A stretch of DNA of 37,962 nucleotides from a virus: IMG/VR virus record IMGVR_UViG_3300048778_000051, positions 1 to 37,962 of that record. One strand, 5' to 3'. The position numbers were made by a program, and so were the translations under genes. Under the pieces are notes generated by a model. It had not been told where the DNA came from. It worked only from the letters and a program-made list of their open reading frames with translations, and did not search any database. Below are positions 1-6,616 of this stretch, piece by piece. Numbering within the stretch: the first letter of the stretch is position 1; the number at the start of each line of letters is the position of its first letter.

Positions 1-31
1 AAGACATTTCTCTTCCACTACTAGTTACCAG

Positions 32-94
32 GGTTCTCACAAAAATATATATTTTTCTACCCTACATACATGACTAGAAACAAGGTTCTTACAA
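32..94 (+). repeat. Direct repeat GGTTCTYACAA, two copies
   Basis: GGTTCTCACAA occurs at 32-42 and GGTTCTTACAA at 84-94, differing in one base and spaced 52 bp. The AT palindrome at 41-56 overlaps the end of the first copy. Two copies in a non-coding control region suggest a protein binding site, but no function can be assigned. Confidence 0.45.
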
Positions 95-199
95 CAGTTT
101 CTATCCCTATGTCTCTATATATATATATATATTCTTTTAGTACTTTGCCTTTTCCAGTCCCAAAAATATATAGAATTTAGGCCCTCGTGATGACTAGAA
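70..199 (+). repeat. Direct repeat ATGACTAGAA, two copies
   Basis: The 10-mer ATGACTAGAA is found at 70-79 and again at 190-199, exactly 120 bp apart. The second copy ends a few bases upstream of the promoter-like sequence at 203-230, so it could be an operator or activator site. This is inference from position only. Confidence 0.4.
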
Positions 200-202
200 T
201 CA

Positions 203-230
203 TTGAATTACTGGAGTTTAGTGGTATAAT
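203..230 (+). promoter_or_regulatory. Sigma70-like promoter with extended -10
   Basis: TTGAAT (203-208) lies 16 bp upstream of a consensus TATAAT (225-230), which is preceded by TGG, giving the extended -10 form TGnTATAAT. It sits at the end of the only long intergenic stretch and faces the long rightward operon. The predicted transcription start would fall at about 236-238, on the ATG of the first gene at 237, so the first message would be leaderless or nearly so, or the first gene starts further in. Confidence 0.6.
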
Positions 231-236
231 GAGGGT

Positions 237-578
237 ATGACCGCGAGGTACGCAGTGACTCATTATGAAATAAGTTTAAAAGGCCCTAATCCCGGCGAGG
301 TTTACAAGAAGCCAATCCATATTTATGTAGAGTCCGGCCGAAATCCTTATTCTTATCCATTTGGATTCTTAAATCCTAGTAACCCTTTATATGGAGACCT
401 AGATTATTTTGACATGTCTTTGTTAATTCCGGCCGAGAAGATACATAGGATAGGTGTAGTTTTTCCTCAAAGATATTTTTCAAATGATCCTAAACGTGTA
501 CGTTTGATGGCATATTTTTCTAATGATGAGTGGTATAGATTAGGTTATAACCAAGAGGTACACAATGACGCGTCTTAG
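237..578 (+). CDS. Hypothetical small protein (tandem family, member 1)
   Basis: This 113-aa protein of unknown function is the first gene after the promoter at 203-230. No signal peptide, membrane segment or known motif is visible. It carries an HIYVES strand, an NPYSYP turn and a C-terminal GYNQEVH. Similar elements occur in the next two genes (DIYLFG/NIYMEA, NPYR/NPYSIP and, in the second gene, FYNQERH), so the three may be diverged tandem copies, probably a small beta-rich fold. The start ATG has GAGGG immediately before it, too close for a standard ribosome site, so either leaderless translation or a later start is possible. It overlaps the next gene by 14 bp. Confidence 0.7.
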   Translation: MTARYAVTHYEISLKGPNPGEVYKKPIHIYVESGRNPYSYPFGFLNPSNPLYGDLDYFDMSLLIPAEKIHRIGVVFPQRYFSNDPKRVRLMAYFSNDEWYRLGYNQEVHNDAS

Positions 579-879
579 AATAGTAGATTGGAATGAAACT
601 CACAATCCATATAGAGTCCTGGGTCGGACAAAGGAAATAGATATTTACTTATTTGGGGAAGATGATAACATTCCTGAAGAATTAGTCTATCTTTCATTGC
701 CTGGTAATGGGTCGTTCCCCCTTTCAGACATAGTACCTCCAAACTATCATACTGTATATTTAGTAGCCGGTGGAAGAATGACTCCTACTGGTTCGACCCT
801 TCTTTACTTAGGAAAGGTACGTAATCTAGATATAAATCTAAAGGTTCCCCAAATCTTCTATAACCAAGAAAGGCATTAG
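565..879 (+). CDS. Hypothetical small protein (tandem family, member 2)
   Basis: This is a 104-aa unknown protein. Its start lies inside the end of the upstream gene, with AGAGG about 10 nt before the ATG, indicating translational coupling. It has an HNPYR motif near residue 14, a DIYLFG strand near residue 27, a PLSDIVPPNYHTVYLV segment in the middle and a C-terminal FYNQERH. These resemble elements of the genes on both sides. No catalytic motif or membrane helix is evident. The function is unknown; a small virion or host-takeover protein are both possible. Confidence 0.7.
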   Translation: MTRLRIVDWNETHNPYRVLGRTKEIDIYLFGEDDNIPEELVYLSLPGNGSFPLSDIVPPNYHTVYLVAGGRMTPTGSTLLYLGKVRNLDINLKVPQIFYNQERH

Positions 880-898
880 ACAACGGGATACAAAAACA

Positions 899-1216
899 AT
901 GAGTCTAAATAAACTAACTTTAATATTTGAATCAGATAATCCATATTCTATTCCGGCCGGCCATACTATAAACATATATATGGAAGCAGAGACTTTTACT
1001 GAATTTCAGGCTAAAACAGAGAAACTATTATCTCTCACGTCGGAATCATATCATTTCAAAATGAGTTTCTTAGAAATGCATGACATATTTACTTCTGTAC
1101 TAGGAAAATATACATTATCTGATATACAACCTCTTATAATTCCTCCGTGTTCATTTTACTTATTAAGCCCAAATCCAATTACTTACAGTTCAATAAGTGT
1201 AAACGTAGAGGTATAA
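899..1216 (+). CDS. Hypothetical small protein (tandem family, member 3)
   Basis: This is a 105-aa unknown protein. DNPYSIPAGHTINIYMEA near the N-terminus and TLSDIQPLIIPPCSFYLL near residues 75-95 mirror the layout of the preceding protein (NPYR, DIYLFG, PLSDIVPPNYHTVYLV), supporting a shared origin at low sequence identity. No ribosome site better than weak A/G-rich sequence precedes the ATG, so expression may depend on read-through translation of the operon. No enzymatic motif is recognised. Confidence 0.7.
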   Translation: MSLNKLTLIFESDNPYSIPAGHTINIYMEAETFTEFQAKTEKLLSLTSESYHFKMSFLEMHDIFTSVLGKYTLSDIQPLIIPPCSFYLLSPNPITYSSISVNVEV

Positions 1217-1218
1217 AT

Positions 1219-1428
1219 ATGGCTAATAGTATTTACTATTCTCCGAATCAGCTCACAGAAACAATAAAGCCAGTTAAGGTATCATGTAAAATAATTACTT
1301 CCGGCGACGAGCAAGTAGAAAAAGAGTTCTATGTACTATCTGATAAACCTTTATCTTCTGCTTATGCATGTTTAACCAAGATATTCACCAAGGAGAAGAT
1401 ACAATCTTTATGCCTACATATCCTATAA
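1219..1428 (+). CDS. Hypothetical 69-aa protein
   Basis: The start at 1219 is preferred over an upstream in-frame ATG at 1147, because AGAGG lies about 8 nt before it and the earlier start would overlap the preceding gene by 70 bp. The protein is 69 aa, mixed alpha/beta, with a KVSCKIIT strand, a KEFYVLS strand and a C-terminal helix-like part rich in Leu and Cys. The 3' end overlaps the next gene by 19 bp. The function is unknown. Confidence 0.6.
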   Translation: MANSIYYSPNQLTETIKPVKVSCKIITSGDEQVEKEFYVLSDKPLSSAYACLTKIFTKEKIQSLCLHIL

Positions 1429-1910
1429 ATTCTTTAGATCCTTTAAATTCAAACCCCTTCTTCCAATCAGATTTTATTCCGGATTCTCCTCCATCTGATC
1501 CTGAAGCAACTCTTACTTGGAGCACACATCCAGCTAATTTAAATGTAACTACAGACTTTAGTTTATATAACGGATTCAATGTCCCCAATGACCAAACAAT
1601 CATTACAACTACTATACCTTACTCTTACCCTTACTATTACCTTAGTGGCATGGGTCAGATAACACCCTTTTATCCAACCGTCTCTTATACAATATATAAA
1701 GTAAAGTATTTATTGGATCCAGCCGGCGCAGCTAATCTAACAAAGGAATTAGTATTTACTTGTAAAACAGATACGGCCCCAGAAGTAGCTATCTTACAAG
1801 CAGCCGATTTACAAAAGTTATCATATATACTTATCTTAGGTATACAAGAATTGAGTACTTCGGAAATTATTCAAGACCCCAACCATCCAATTCAGGAGAT
1901 TGTATTATGA
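1410..1910 (+). CDS. Hypothetical 166-aa protein
   Basis: The ATG at 1410 is chosen because AAGGAG lies at 1390-1395; an in-frame ATG at 1368 has no ribosome site and would lengthen the overlap with the upstream gene. The first half is Pro/Ser/Thr/Tyr-rich and looks disordered or surface-exposed. The second half (YKVKYLLD ... KELVFTCK ... LQKLSYILILGIQEL) resembles in outline the smaller proteins encoded on either side (strand, KE-strand, helix, hydrophobic strand). It ends in an ATGA overlap with the next gene. The function is unknown. Confidence 0.6.
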   Translation: MPTYPINSLDPLNSNPFFQSDFIPDSPPSDPEATLTWSTHPANLNVTTDFSLYNGFNVPNDQTIITTTIPYSYPYYYLSGMGQITPFYPTVSYTIYKVKYLLDPAGAANLTKELVFTCKTDTAPEVAILQAADLQKLSYILILGIQELSTSEIIQDPNHPIQEIVL

Positions 1911-2122
1911 AGCTTTATACAGTACACTTTAGTACTCCCTACTTAGAAGCAAATAGCGTTGTTTTAGAAGCTCCTTCTCTTACAGACGCTAAGCAGTTAT
2001 TTAATACAATTCTTGGCCAGAATAAGTACTTTAAAGTTAAGTTCCACGATACAGAGATGATAGTACTATCAAATACAATCAAGGTACTAAAAGCCTCTGT
2101 TTATAAAGAGAGCCACAAATGA
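1907..2122 (+). CDS. Hypothetical 71-aa protein
   Basis: This small 71-aa protein starts within an ATGA overlap with the upstream stop and ends in another ATGA overlap, a pattern of tight translational coupling. The upstream CAGGAGATTG supplies a good ribosome site. The sequence reads as strand (YTVHFST), strand (NSVVLEA), helix (LTDAKQLFNTIL), strand (FKVKFHD), strand (EMIVLS), a small beta-alpha-beta-beta fold. No known motif is seen and the function is unknown. Confidence 0.65.
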   Translation: MKLYTVHFSTPYLEANSVVLEAPSLTDAKQLFNTILGQNKYFKVKFHDTEMIVLSNTIKVLKASVYKESHK

Positions 2123-2439
2123 ACATAGACATGCCATTAGATTTAGAAACAAATCCAACCCATCACTGGGCCATAACATTCGATGCACTACTAGACAAAG
2201 ACAAGATGCCCCCTATGTCGGAAGAAAATAAAGAAGAGGAAGAGCTTATGGAGGGTCTAAAAGAAACAGACTATTGGGTAACAGATACAATAGTAGTTAA
2301 TGGGGGAGAAGATGCTCGTCCCTCCATAGAACAAGTAGAATCTCATGTTCTTAATGTGGATAAGTATGATGAATATCCTTTACCAGCAATAGATTTTAGA
2401 TTGACCGGGGTAGAATTACTTTCGGTTTCGGAGATTTAA
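2119..2439 (+). CDS. Hypothetical acidic 106-aa protein
   Basis: This is a 106-aa acidic protein with a Glu-rich stretch (EENKEEEELMEG, about residues 35-46). It overlaps the upstream gene by ATGA. The N-terminal strand HWAITFDALLD and the later strand YWVTDTIVVNGG could form a small alpha/beta domain. There are no Cys pairs, membrane segments or catalytic motifs. It sits in the run of small unknown genes and probably shares their role, which is not known. Confidence 0.65.
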   Translation: MNIDMPLDLETNPTHHWAITFDALLDKDKMPPMSEENKEEEELMEGLKETDYWVTDTIVVNGGEDARPSIEQVESHVLNVDKYDEYPLPAIDFRLTGVELLSVSEI

Positions 2440-2441
2440 AT

Positions 2442-2864
2442 ATGTCAGATAATATGAATAGAACCCATATAGATAGACCTAATGAAGATCATTTTAATGG
2501 AGATGCAGCCCCAAAAAGCTACGAGATCACTGAGGTAGATCAAAAGATAGAACTAAGTTATGGGACTAAAGCTTGTTGTACTGAATGTGGTAGAGAAGAT
2601 GCCCCTTATCTTTTCCTAAAGAAAAGTAATGGCCTATACCAGCTTTTATGTAAGGATTTTGATGGATCTGGTTGTTGGCCACAGTCGTCTAGGACTTTAT
2701 GTAATTACTCAGACTATAGGTCTGTGCAGTGCACCCAGTTAGCAGAGTTTAAAGTTCAATGTGGGGCAGATCCAATTAGGAATTATTATGTATGTAAAGA
2801 CCATATAGGAATGTTCCTTCAATCCTATTCTGTGTATAAAGTATATCCACTTGATAAAGACTAA
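2442..2864 (+). CDS. Putative zinc-binding protein, 140 aa
   Basis: The protein contains a cluster of cysteines: CCTEC near residues 45-49, a CKDFDGSGCW stretch near residues 70-79, a later CNYSDYRSVQC, and a CKDH near residue 118. Such spaced CxxC and CxxH pairs are typical of structural zinc-binding domains, possibly two. No known catalytic domain is recognised. It starts 2 bp after the preceding stop with GGAG about 12 nt upstream. It could be a small nucleic-acid-binding or adaptor protein; this is inference. Confidence 0.65.
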   Translation: MSDNMNRTHIDRPNEDHFNGDAAPKSYEITEVDQKIELSYGTKACCTECGREDAPYLFLKKSNGLYQLLCKDFDGSGCWPQSSRTLCNYSDYRSVQCTQLAEFKVQCGADPIRNYYVCKDHIGMFLQSYSVYKVYPLDKD

Positions 2865-2880
2865 AATATTCCCACCCACG

Positions 2881-2891
2881 TATACTAAGTA
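2881..2891 (+). promoter_or_regulatory. TATACTA-like motif upstream of 2899 gene
   Basis: TATACTAAGTA lies in a 34-bp gap, 18 bp before the ATG of the Cys-rich protein. There is no -35 element at sigma70 spacing. The same TATACTA core occurs in other intergenic gaps (about 5075, 6590 and 28605), so it may be a phage-specific promoter element. Unproven. Confidence 0.3.
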
Positions 2892-2898
2892 GAGACAT

Positions 2899-3642
2899 AT
2901 GTCAGATGCAACCGCTTTGCCCAATACAGCACTAATAAAAACAGATAAAGAATTAGTTGATATACTACTTCCATCTATTAATACTGCCGAACTTACTACA
3001 CAAGAAAAAGCCAATGTAGATAGGTTAAACAGCGCACTTACTATATTAGGACCCGCTGCAGGAGGAGCTCTAGTTTGTCCAGGCAACCAAGAGCATACCC
3101 CAGACGATGAAAAATGCCCTTACTCTGCTAAATGCGAATTACTAAAAGCAAAGAAAGCCCCAAGAGGGGAACTGTGTCCTATAGAAGTAGATATTATAGG
3201 AGAACAGTTTAAGTCTTGGGTAGCTGAATTAAACAAGACTGCCTTCGATCTTTCTGCATCGGAAAGAATGTTTGTATCGGAACTTGTATGGTTAGCTGTA
3301 CAAGAACAGAGATGTTCGTCTATCGTATCTAAAGGCGACGCGGCCAGATTAACACAACTTGATCCAAAGGAAGTACATCCAGAAACACTTGATCCAATAA
3401 CTTGGGAAAAGACAATACACTCTAATGTCCTAAGGTTAGATCAAATATCACTTATACGCTCCCGTCTACTCAAAGAGTGGATGATTACCCCAGAACAGAA
3501 AGCAAAACAAGCTAGATGGGAAGGGAAAAGCAATAACACAGATCAATCATCTAAACAGGCTAAACAAGCAGAACGCATAAGATTGGCCAATAAAACAGAT
3601 ATAATAGATCTTAAAGAAGAGAAACCTCAAGAGGCTAAGTAA
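2899..3642 (+). CDS. Cys-rich DNA-packaging-type protein, possible small terminase subunit
   Basis: This 247-aa protein has four cysteines in a compact N-terminal region: C60, then CPYSAKC (C73, C79) and ELCPIE (C93). They look like a structural zinc site or possibly an Fe-S site. The rest is helical and charged, with a basic Gln/Lys-rich tail (residues about 200-247). No clear helix-turn-helix can be assigned by eye. Its place a few genes upstream of the large terminase, with no other small-subunit candidate in the window, makes it the best guess for a small terminase subunit. It could instead be an unrelated regulator. Start supported by AGTAGAGAC just upstream. Confidence 0.45.
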   Translation: MSDATALPNTALIKTDKELVDILLPSINTAELTTQEKANVDRLNSALTILGPAAGGALVCPGNQEHTPDDEKCPYSAKCELLKAKKAPRGELCPIEVDIIGEQFKSWVAELNKTAFDLSASERMFVSELVWLAVQEQRCSSIVSKGDAARLTQLDPKEVHPETLDPITWEKTIHSNVLRLDQISLIRSRLLKEWMITPEQKAKQARWEGKSNNTDQSSKQAKQAERIRLANKTDIIDLKEEKPQEAK

Positions 3643-3645
3643 AAT

Positions 3646-4632
3646 ATGTCCAGCAAACCAGCAAACAAACCAACCAGCAAAGCGACTAGAGAATTAGGAT
3701 TAGCACCAGGAAAACATAAAGCAAAAGAAGGATCCGTAGAAGAAGCGGAGTCAGTATTCAATGAATTTATTAAATACTCAGGAAAGGCCCCAACTTCACG
3801 ATATGGAAAGAAAACAACAGGAAAGAAAAAGAAGATAGTCCTTATAAACGACCTTCATGTCCCATATCACGATGAGGAAGCTTTAGCTAAAGTAATATCT
3901 CAAGAAGCAGAAACCACAGATCTATTAATTATAGGCGGGGATTTACTGGATCTTCTTTCAGTTTCTAGGTATGATAAGTTCGACGTACATCACTCTTTAC
4001 AGTATGAGTTTACCCAAGGAAAAGCAGTAATTAATACTCTAGCTTCTTACTTTCGTAAGATAAAGATAATTCCAGGCAATCATGATGAGCGCTGGAGAAA
4101 GCATCTACTTCTAAAAAGGGGTATAGATCCGTTCGAACTAGAAGCAATGAATACTCTAGCTAAGTTTTCCAACCATGATGAGGAATTTGACATTTCCGAC
4201 CCAATTTATTGTCTTACTAGAGATCTTCCAAACGTAGAACTAGTTCGTCCTGTAGTAAAAGACTATGCTAAGTTTGGATTCTTTATGCAAGAAGGAAAAG
4301 CTCTTATCAGTCATGCAGAAATCTTTTCTAGAACTCCAGGACATGCAGGAAGTGTAGCACTAAAATGGTTGCAGTCTTATGCTATTCCAGCTGGACTAGT
4401 ATCTCCATTTACTGCTGTGTTCCAAGCCCATACACACCAAGCGGGTATGTTTTACGGGGATTATGGTATATGGGTATTCGAATGTGGATGCCTTTCTAAA
4501 ACACCAGATTATGCATCGAACCCCAAACTAATGGGTGCTCAAAGACCTTCTGCTCTAGGATATACAGTAATATACCAGGACGAGCATGGAGAAATCGACT
4601 TCACTCAGACTAGGTTTGTGCCTATTGATTAA
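3646..4632 (+). CDS. Calcineurin-like metallophosphoesterase
   Basis: This 328-aa protein carries the full metallophosphoesterase signature: NDLH (D69, H71), GGDLLD (D99), GNHDER (N145, H146, D147), SHAE (H223) and AHTH (H262, H264). These residues form the two-metal site that hydrolyses phosphomono- or diester bonds. About 60 N-terminal residues rich in Lys, Ser and Pro precede the catalytic core and look disordered. No signal peptide is visible, so it should act in the cytoplasm. The substrate cannot be read; nucleic-acid ends or small nucleotides are both plausible for a phage enzyme next to packaging genes. It begins 3 bp after the upstream stop. Confidence 0.9.
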   Translation: MSSKPANKPTSKATRELGLAPGKHKAKEGSVEEAESVFNEFIKYSGKAPTSRYGKKTTGKKKKIVLINDLHVPYHDEEALAKVISQEAETTDLLIIGGDLLDLLSVSRYDKFDVHHSLQYEFTQGKAVINTLASYFRKIKIIPGNHDERWRKHLLLKRGIDPFELEAMNTLAKFSNHDEEFDISDPIYCLTRDLPNVELVRPVVKDYAKFGFFMQEGKALISHAEIFSRTPGHAGSVALKWLQSYAIPAGLVSPFTAVFQAHTHQAGMFYGDYGIWVFECGCLSKTPDYASNPKLMGAQRPSALGYTVIYQDEHGEIDFTQTRFVPID

Positions 4633-4649
4633 ATAGGACTAGGTGGAAG

Positions 4650-5048
4650 ATGAGACACTATTCTGCACGTAAAAGACTAGATGGGCGGTATGATTATACT
4701 TGTGGGGATTATCCTGTAGGTTATTGTGCTGCCTTCGAAGAACCAGTATCATTAGATTACTGGCGTGAAGAACAACTAAAAACATATAGATCTTTTAAAG
4801 ATAAACACCACACAGACGGGCATCTTACTGAAGAAGATGCCTGTAACTGTTACAAAGAATACCAGTTAGACCACCATCTTCGTAAAGGTACTCTTAGTGA
4901 GTCGATGCATAGATGTAGGGTTTGCGGAGATTTTACTGCTCATTACATAGAAGTTGGGTATTGTACCCACTATACTTTATGTGATAAGCATTGTAATAGG
5001 GAAGAAGTTGAGAAGCTGTATGATGTTGGCCAAAGCTGGGAATCCTAA
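4650..5048 (+). CDS. Putative zinc-binding protein, 132 aa
   Basis: The C-terminal third has CRVCG followed by CTHYTLCDKHC, a spacing of Cys and His residues typical of a treble-clef or ribbon-type zinc site. The N-terminal half is Tyr-rich and charged (YDYTCGDYPVGYC), with further cysteines. The ATG at 4650 is preceded by AGGTGGAAG, a good ribosome site. Like the gene at 2442 it is a small Cys-rich protein of unknown role; nucleic-acid binding is possible but not shown. Confidence 0.65.
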   Translation: MRHYSARKRLDGRYDYTCGDYPVGYCAAFEEPVSLDYWREEQLKTYRSFKDKHHTDGHLTEEDACNCYKEYQLDHHLRKGTLSESMHRCRVCGDFTAHYIEVGYCTHYTLCDKHCNREEVEKLYDVGQSWES

Positions 5049-5074
5049 TAAAATCAATAATTTATATAAATCCT

Positions 5075-5085
5075 TATACTAATAA
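5075..5085 (+). promoter_or_regulatory. TATACTA-like motif upstream of 5104 gene
   Basis: TATACTAATAA lies in the 55-bp AT-rich gap between two small genes, 29 bp before the ATG. No -35 box is visible at the usual distance. It matches the core seen at 2881, 6590 and 28605. Confidence 0.3.
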
Positions 5086-5103
5086 ATAAAGAGGAATCAA
5101 TAA

Positions 5104-5400
5104 ATGTCACTTGAAGATTATCCAGGACAATGTGGGGAGCCAGACCAGCAAGCTCAAGCAATGTTAGCTACAGGTAAAATTACCTACCATATAGAAACCA
5201 TACAAATTATAACTCTTCCTCTCCGGGGCCACCGAAGACATAAGGAGTTTAGACATATAGTCAAAGTATTTGACGTGATGCATTCAGATCTACCTTTCTT
5301 AGAGGTCTTTGAGTTTAATAGTGAAGATAAACGACCTTTACCAGACTTAATCAAAGCAATGATCTGTACCTTATGGGAAGAGAGAAATACAAATGGCTAA
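5104..5400 (+). CDS. Hypothetical 98-aa protein
   Basis: This is a 98-aa unknown protein with a good ribosome site (GAGG at 5091-5094). It has strand-like segments (ITYHIETIQIITLPL, FRHIVKVFDVM, FLEVFEFN) and a C-terminal helix (LIKAMICTLWEER), suggesting a compact alpha/beta fold. No motif is recognised. The 3' end overlaps the next gene by 8 bp. Confidence 0.65.
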   Translation: MSLEDYPGQCGEPDQQAQAMLATGKITYHIETIQIITLPLRGHRRHKEFRHIVKVFDVMHSDLPFLEVFEFNSEDKRPLPDLIKAMICTLWEERNTNG

Positions 5401-5584
5401 AAGTTCAAACGCAGCTAATCAAGCTAAGAATGCCAAGGCTAATCAACGTGTGTTCAAACTAAGTAAGGCAGGACACCTTAATCCATATAAGGGTCCTGTA
5501 TCTACTATGTCTTTTGGAAAAGATCCGGCCAGAAAACCTAAGGTAGAACATCTATATGGCAAATTTAATATTCCCAAAATATAA
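5393..5584 (+). CDS. Hypothetical basic 63-aa protein
   Basis: This small, strongly basic protein is rich in Lys, Asn and Ala, with no hydrophobic core or cysteines. It is probably a disordered or nucleic-acid-contacting peptide. Its start overlaps the upstream gene, with GGGAAGAGAG about 8 nt before the ATG, and the next gene begins 3 bp after its stop. The tight packing supports it as a real gene. Function unknown. Confidence 0.55.
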   Translation: MAKSSNAANQAKNAKANQRVFKLSKAGHLNPYKGPVSTMSFGKDPARKPKVEHLYGKFNIPKI

Positions 5585-5586
5585 CA

Positions 5587-6588
5587 ATGGAAAACTTCCA
5601 ATTTTATAAGCCTTCTATAAAGAGCGCCGAGCTTCTTAAAGCGGCAGCCCTATCAGAAGGAATATTCCCTTATAGTGAGGTAATGAAACATGTTATTGGT
5701 GGGGAAGGGGTTTCTAACGCAAATAGATTACTTCATGGCTTAGAATTAATGACACAGGTTGAAGGTGTTGGGGGCTGGGATAAATTATCTCCTTATTCCC
5801 AAAAAAGAGTCACTAAGGCAATGGTAGGAATAGGAGTTCCAGAAAAGAGTATTCAAGATTACAGGACGACTCTTGCAAGCATACCGTTTGACAGGGGTAA
5901 TGCCAAAAGATTTGCTAAAATTAGTAGAACCTGGGAATCAGAAACAGGAATGCCGGCAATTTTCGTTGATCAGAGTCTACCACTGGATAAACAAAAAATC
6001 GTTATAAATCATGAACGCATACACAATACTCATTATGCAAACAAAGACCATAGTTTTTGGATAGAACATACTCCTAAGGAACCTCTTTATAAAGTGATGG
6101 AAAAATCTTTTATGTCGGGAGGGGGGGATAACTCACTAAAGGAAAGTAGTGAAGAATACAAGGCTCTTCTCTCGAGAAGAACAGGTCATATAGAGAGCGG
6201 AGTATGGGGACGGCCTGGATATGATGATAGGCAATTTCTACGTAGAGCAAAAAAACTAACCAAGCTTAGTGAGACGAATCCCGAATTATTTGAAAAATAT
6301 GTAAATAGAGCTAGGGCTAAATCCCTTATAGGTATGAGCTATTCCCAACTTGTAAGTCCTAAGAAAGACGAATACAAGCTTCATTTGCAGAGTGAAAAGT
6401 TGGCTTATGCACATGAATATGATGAAACCTTTTTGGAAAAAGCTAGGATAGAAGGATTAGTTACTCATCACACTGTTAAAGTCAAGTTAGAAGAAAAGAT
6501 AATGGCTTTAGGAGATTCAAACCTTAAAAGAGTAGGTTGGGTATCTAAATTTGCTAAAGGCTGTAGACTCATGACCAAGGCACTTTAG
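5587..6588 (+). CDS. Putative HExxH zinc metallopeptidase
   Basis: This 333-aa protein has NHERIHNTH at residues 141-149, which contains an HExxH motif (H142, E143, H146) characteristic of zincin metallopeptidases. The surrounding sequence, a strand (AIFVDQSL) followed by a helix carrying the motif, fits that fold. The third metal ligand is not certain; several downstream His or Glu residues (for example HSFWIEH near 155-161) could serve. No signal peptide or membrane segment is seen. It precedes a set of Gly-rich membrane-type proteins, so it may be virion-associated or act on cell-envelope or capsid proteins. Family placement is open. Confidence 0.6.
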   Translation: MENFQFYKPSIKSAELLKAAALSEGIFPYSEVMKHVIGGEGVSNANRLLHGLELMTQVEGVGGWDKLSPYSQKRVTKAMVGIGVPEKSIQDYRTTLASIPFDRGNAKRFAKISRTWESETGMPAIFVDQSLPLDKQKIVINHERIHNTHYANKDHSFWIEHTPKEPLYKVMEKSFMSGGGDNSLKESSEEYKALLSRRTGHIESGVWGRPGYDDRQFLRRAKKLTKLSETNPELFEKYVNRARAKSLIGMSYSQLVSPKKDEYKLHLQSEKLAYAHEYDETFLEKARIEGLVTHHTVKVKLEEKIMALGDSNLKRVGWVSKFAKGCRLMTKAL

Positions 6589-6589
6589 G

Positions 6590-6600
6590 TATACTATAAA
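6590..6600 (+). promoter_or_regulatory. TATACTA-like motif upstream of 6617 gene
   Basis: TATACTATAAA begins right after the metallopeptidase stop and lies 27 bp before the next ATG. A leader with TTAGAGGATT supplies the ribosome site. No -35 box fits at 16-18 bp. It shares the core with motifs at 2881, 5075 and 28605. Confidence 0.3.
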
Positions 6601-6616
6601 GACTTAGAGGATTATT

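Larger units (their letters stand above)
1..236. other. AT-rich intergenic/regulatory region
   Basis: No supportable gene is seen in these 236 bases; all forward frames meet stops early. The stretch is very AT-rich, with a 16-bp perfect palindrome of five A, alternating TA and five T at 41-56, and a TA run at about 116-131. Two pairs of short direct repeats are present (listed separately), and a promoter-like sequence lies at the right end. On the minus strand an ATG at 7-5 preceded by GGAAGAG could be the first codon of a divergent gene leaving the window, but two codons cannot prove it. The region looks like a control region at the head of the long rightward operon. Confidence 0.6.

Noticed and set aside
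1147-1218. N-terminal extension of the 69-aa gene to ATG 1147
   Set aside because: It would overlap the preceding gene by 70 bp without a ribosome site; ATG 1219 has a good one.
2739-3086. 115-aa minus-strand frame
   Set aside because: Spans the end of one and the start of another plus-strand gene, both with cysteine motifs and ribosome sites.
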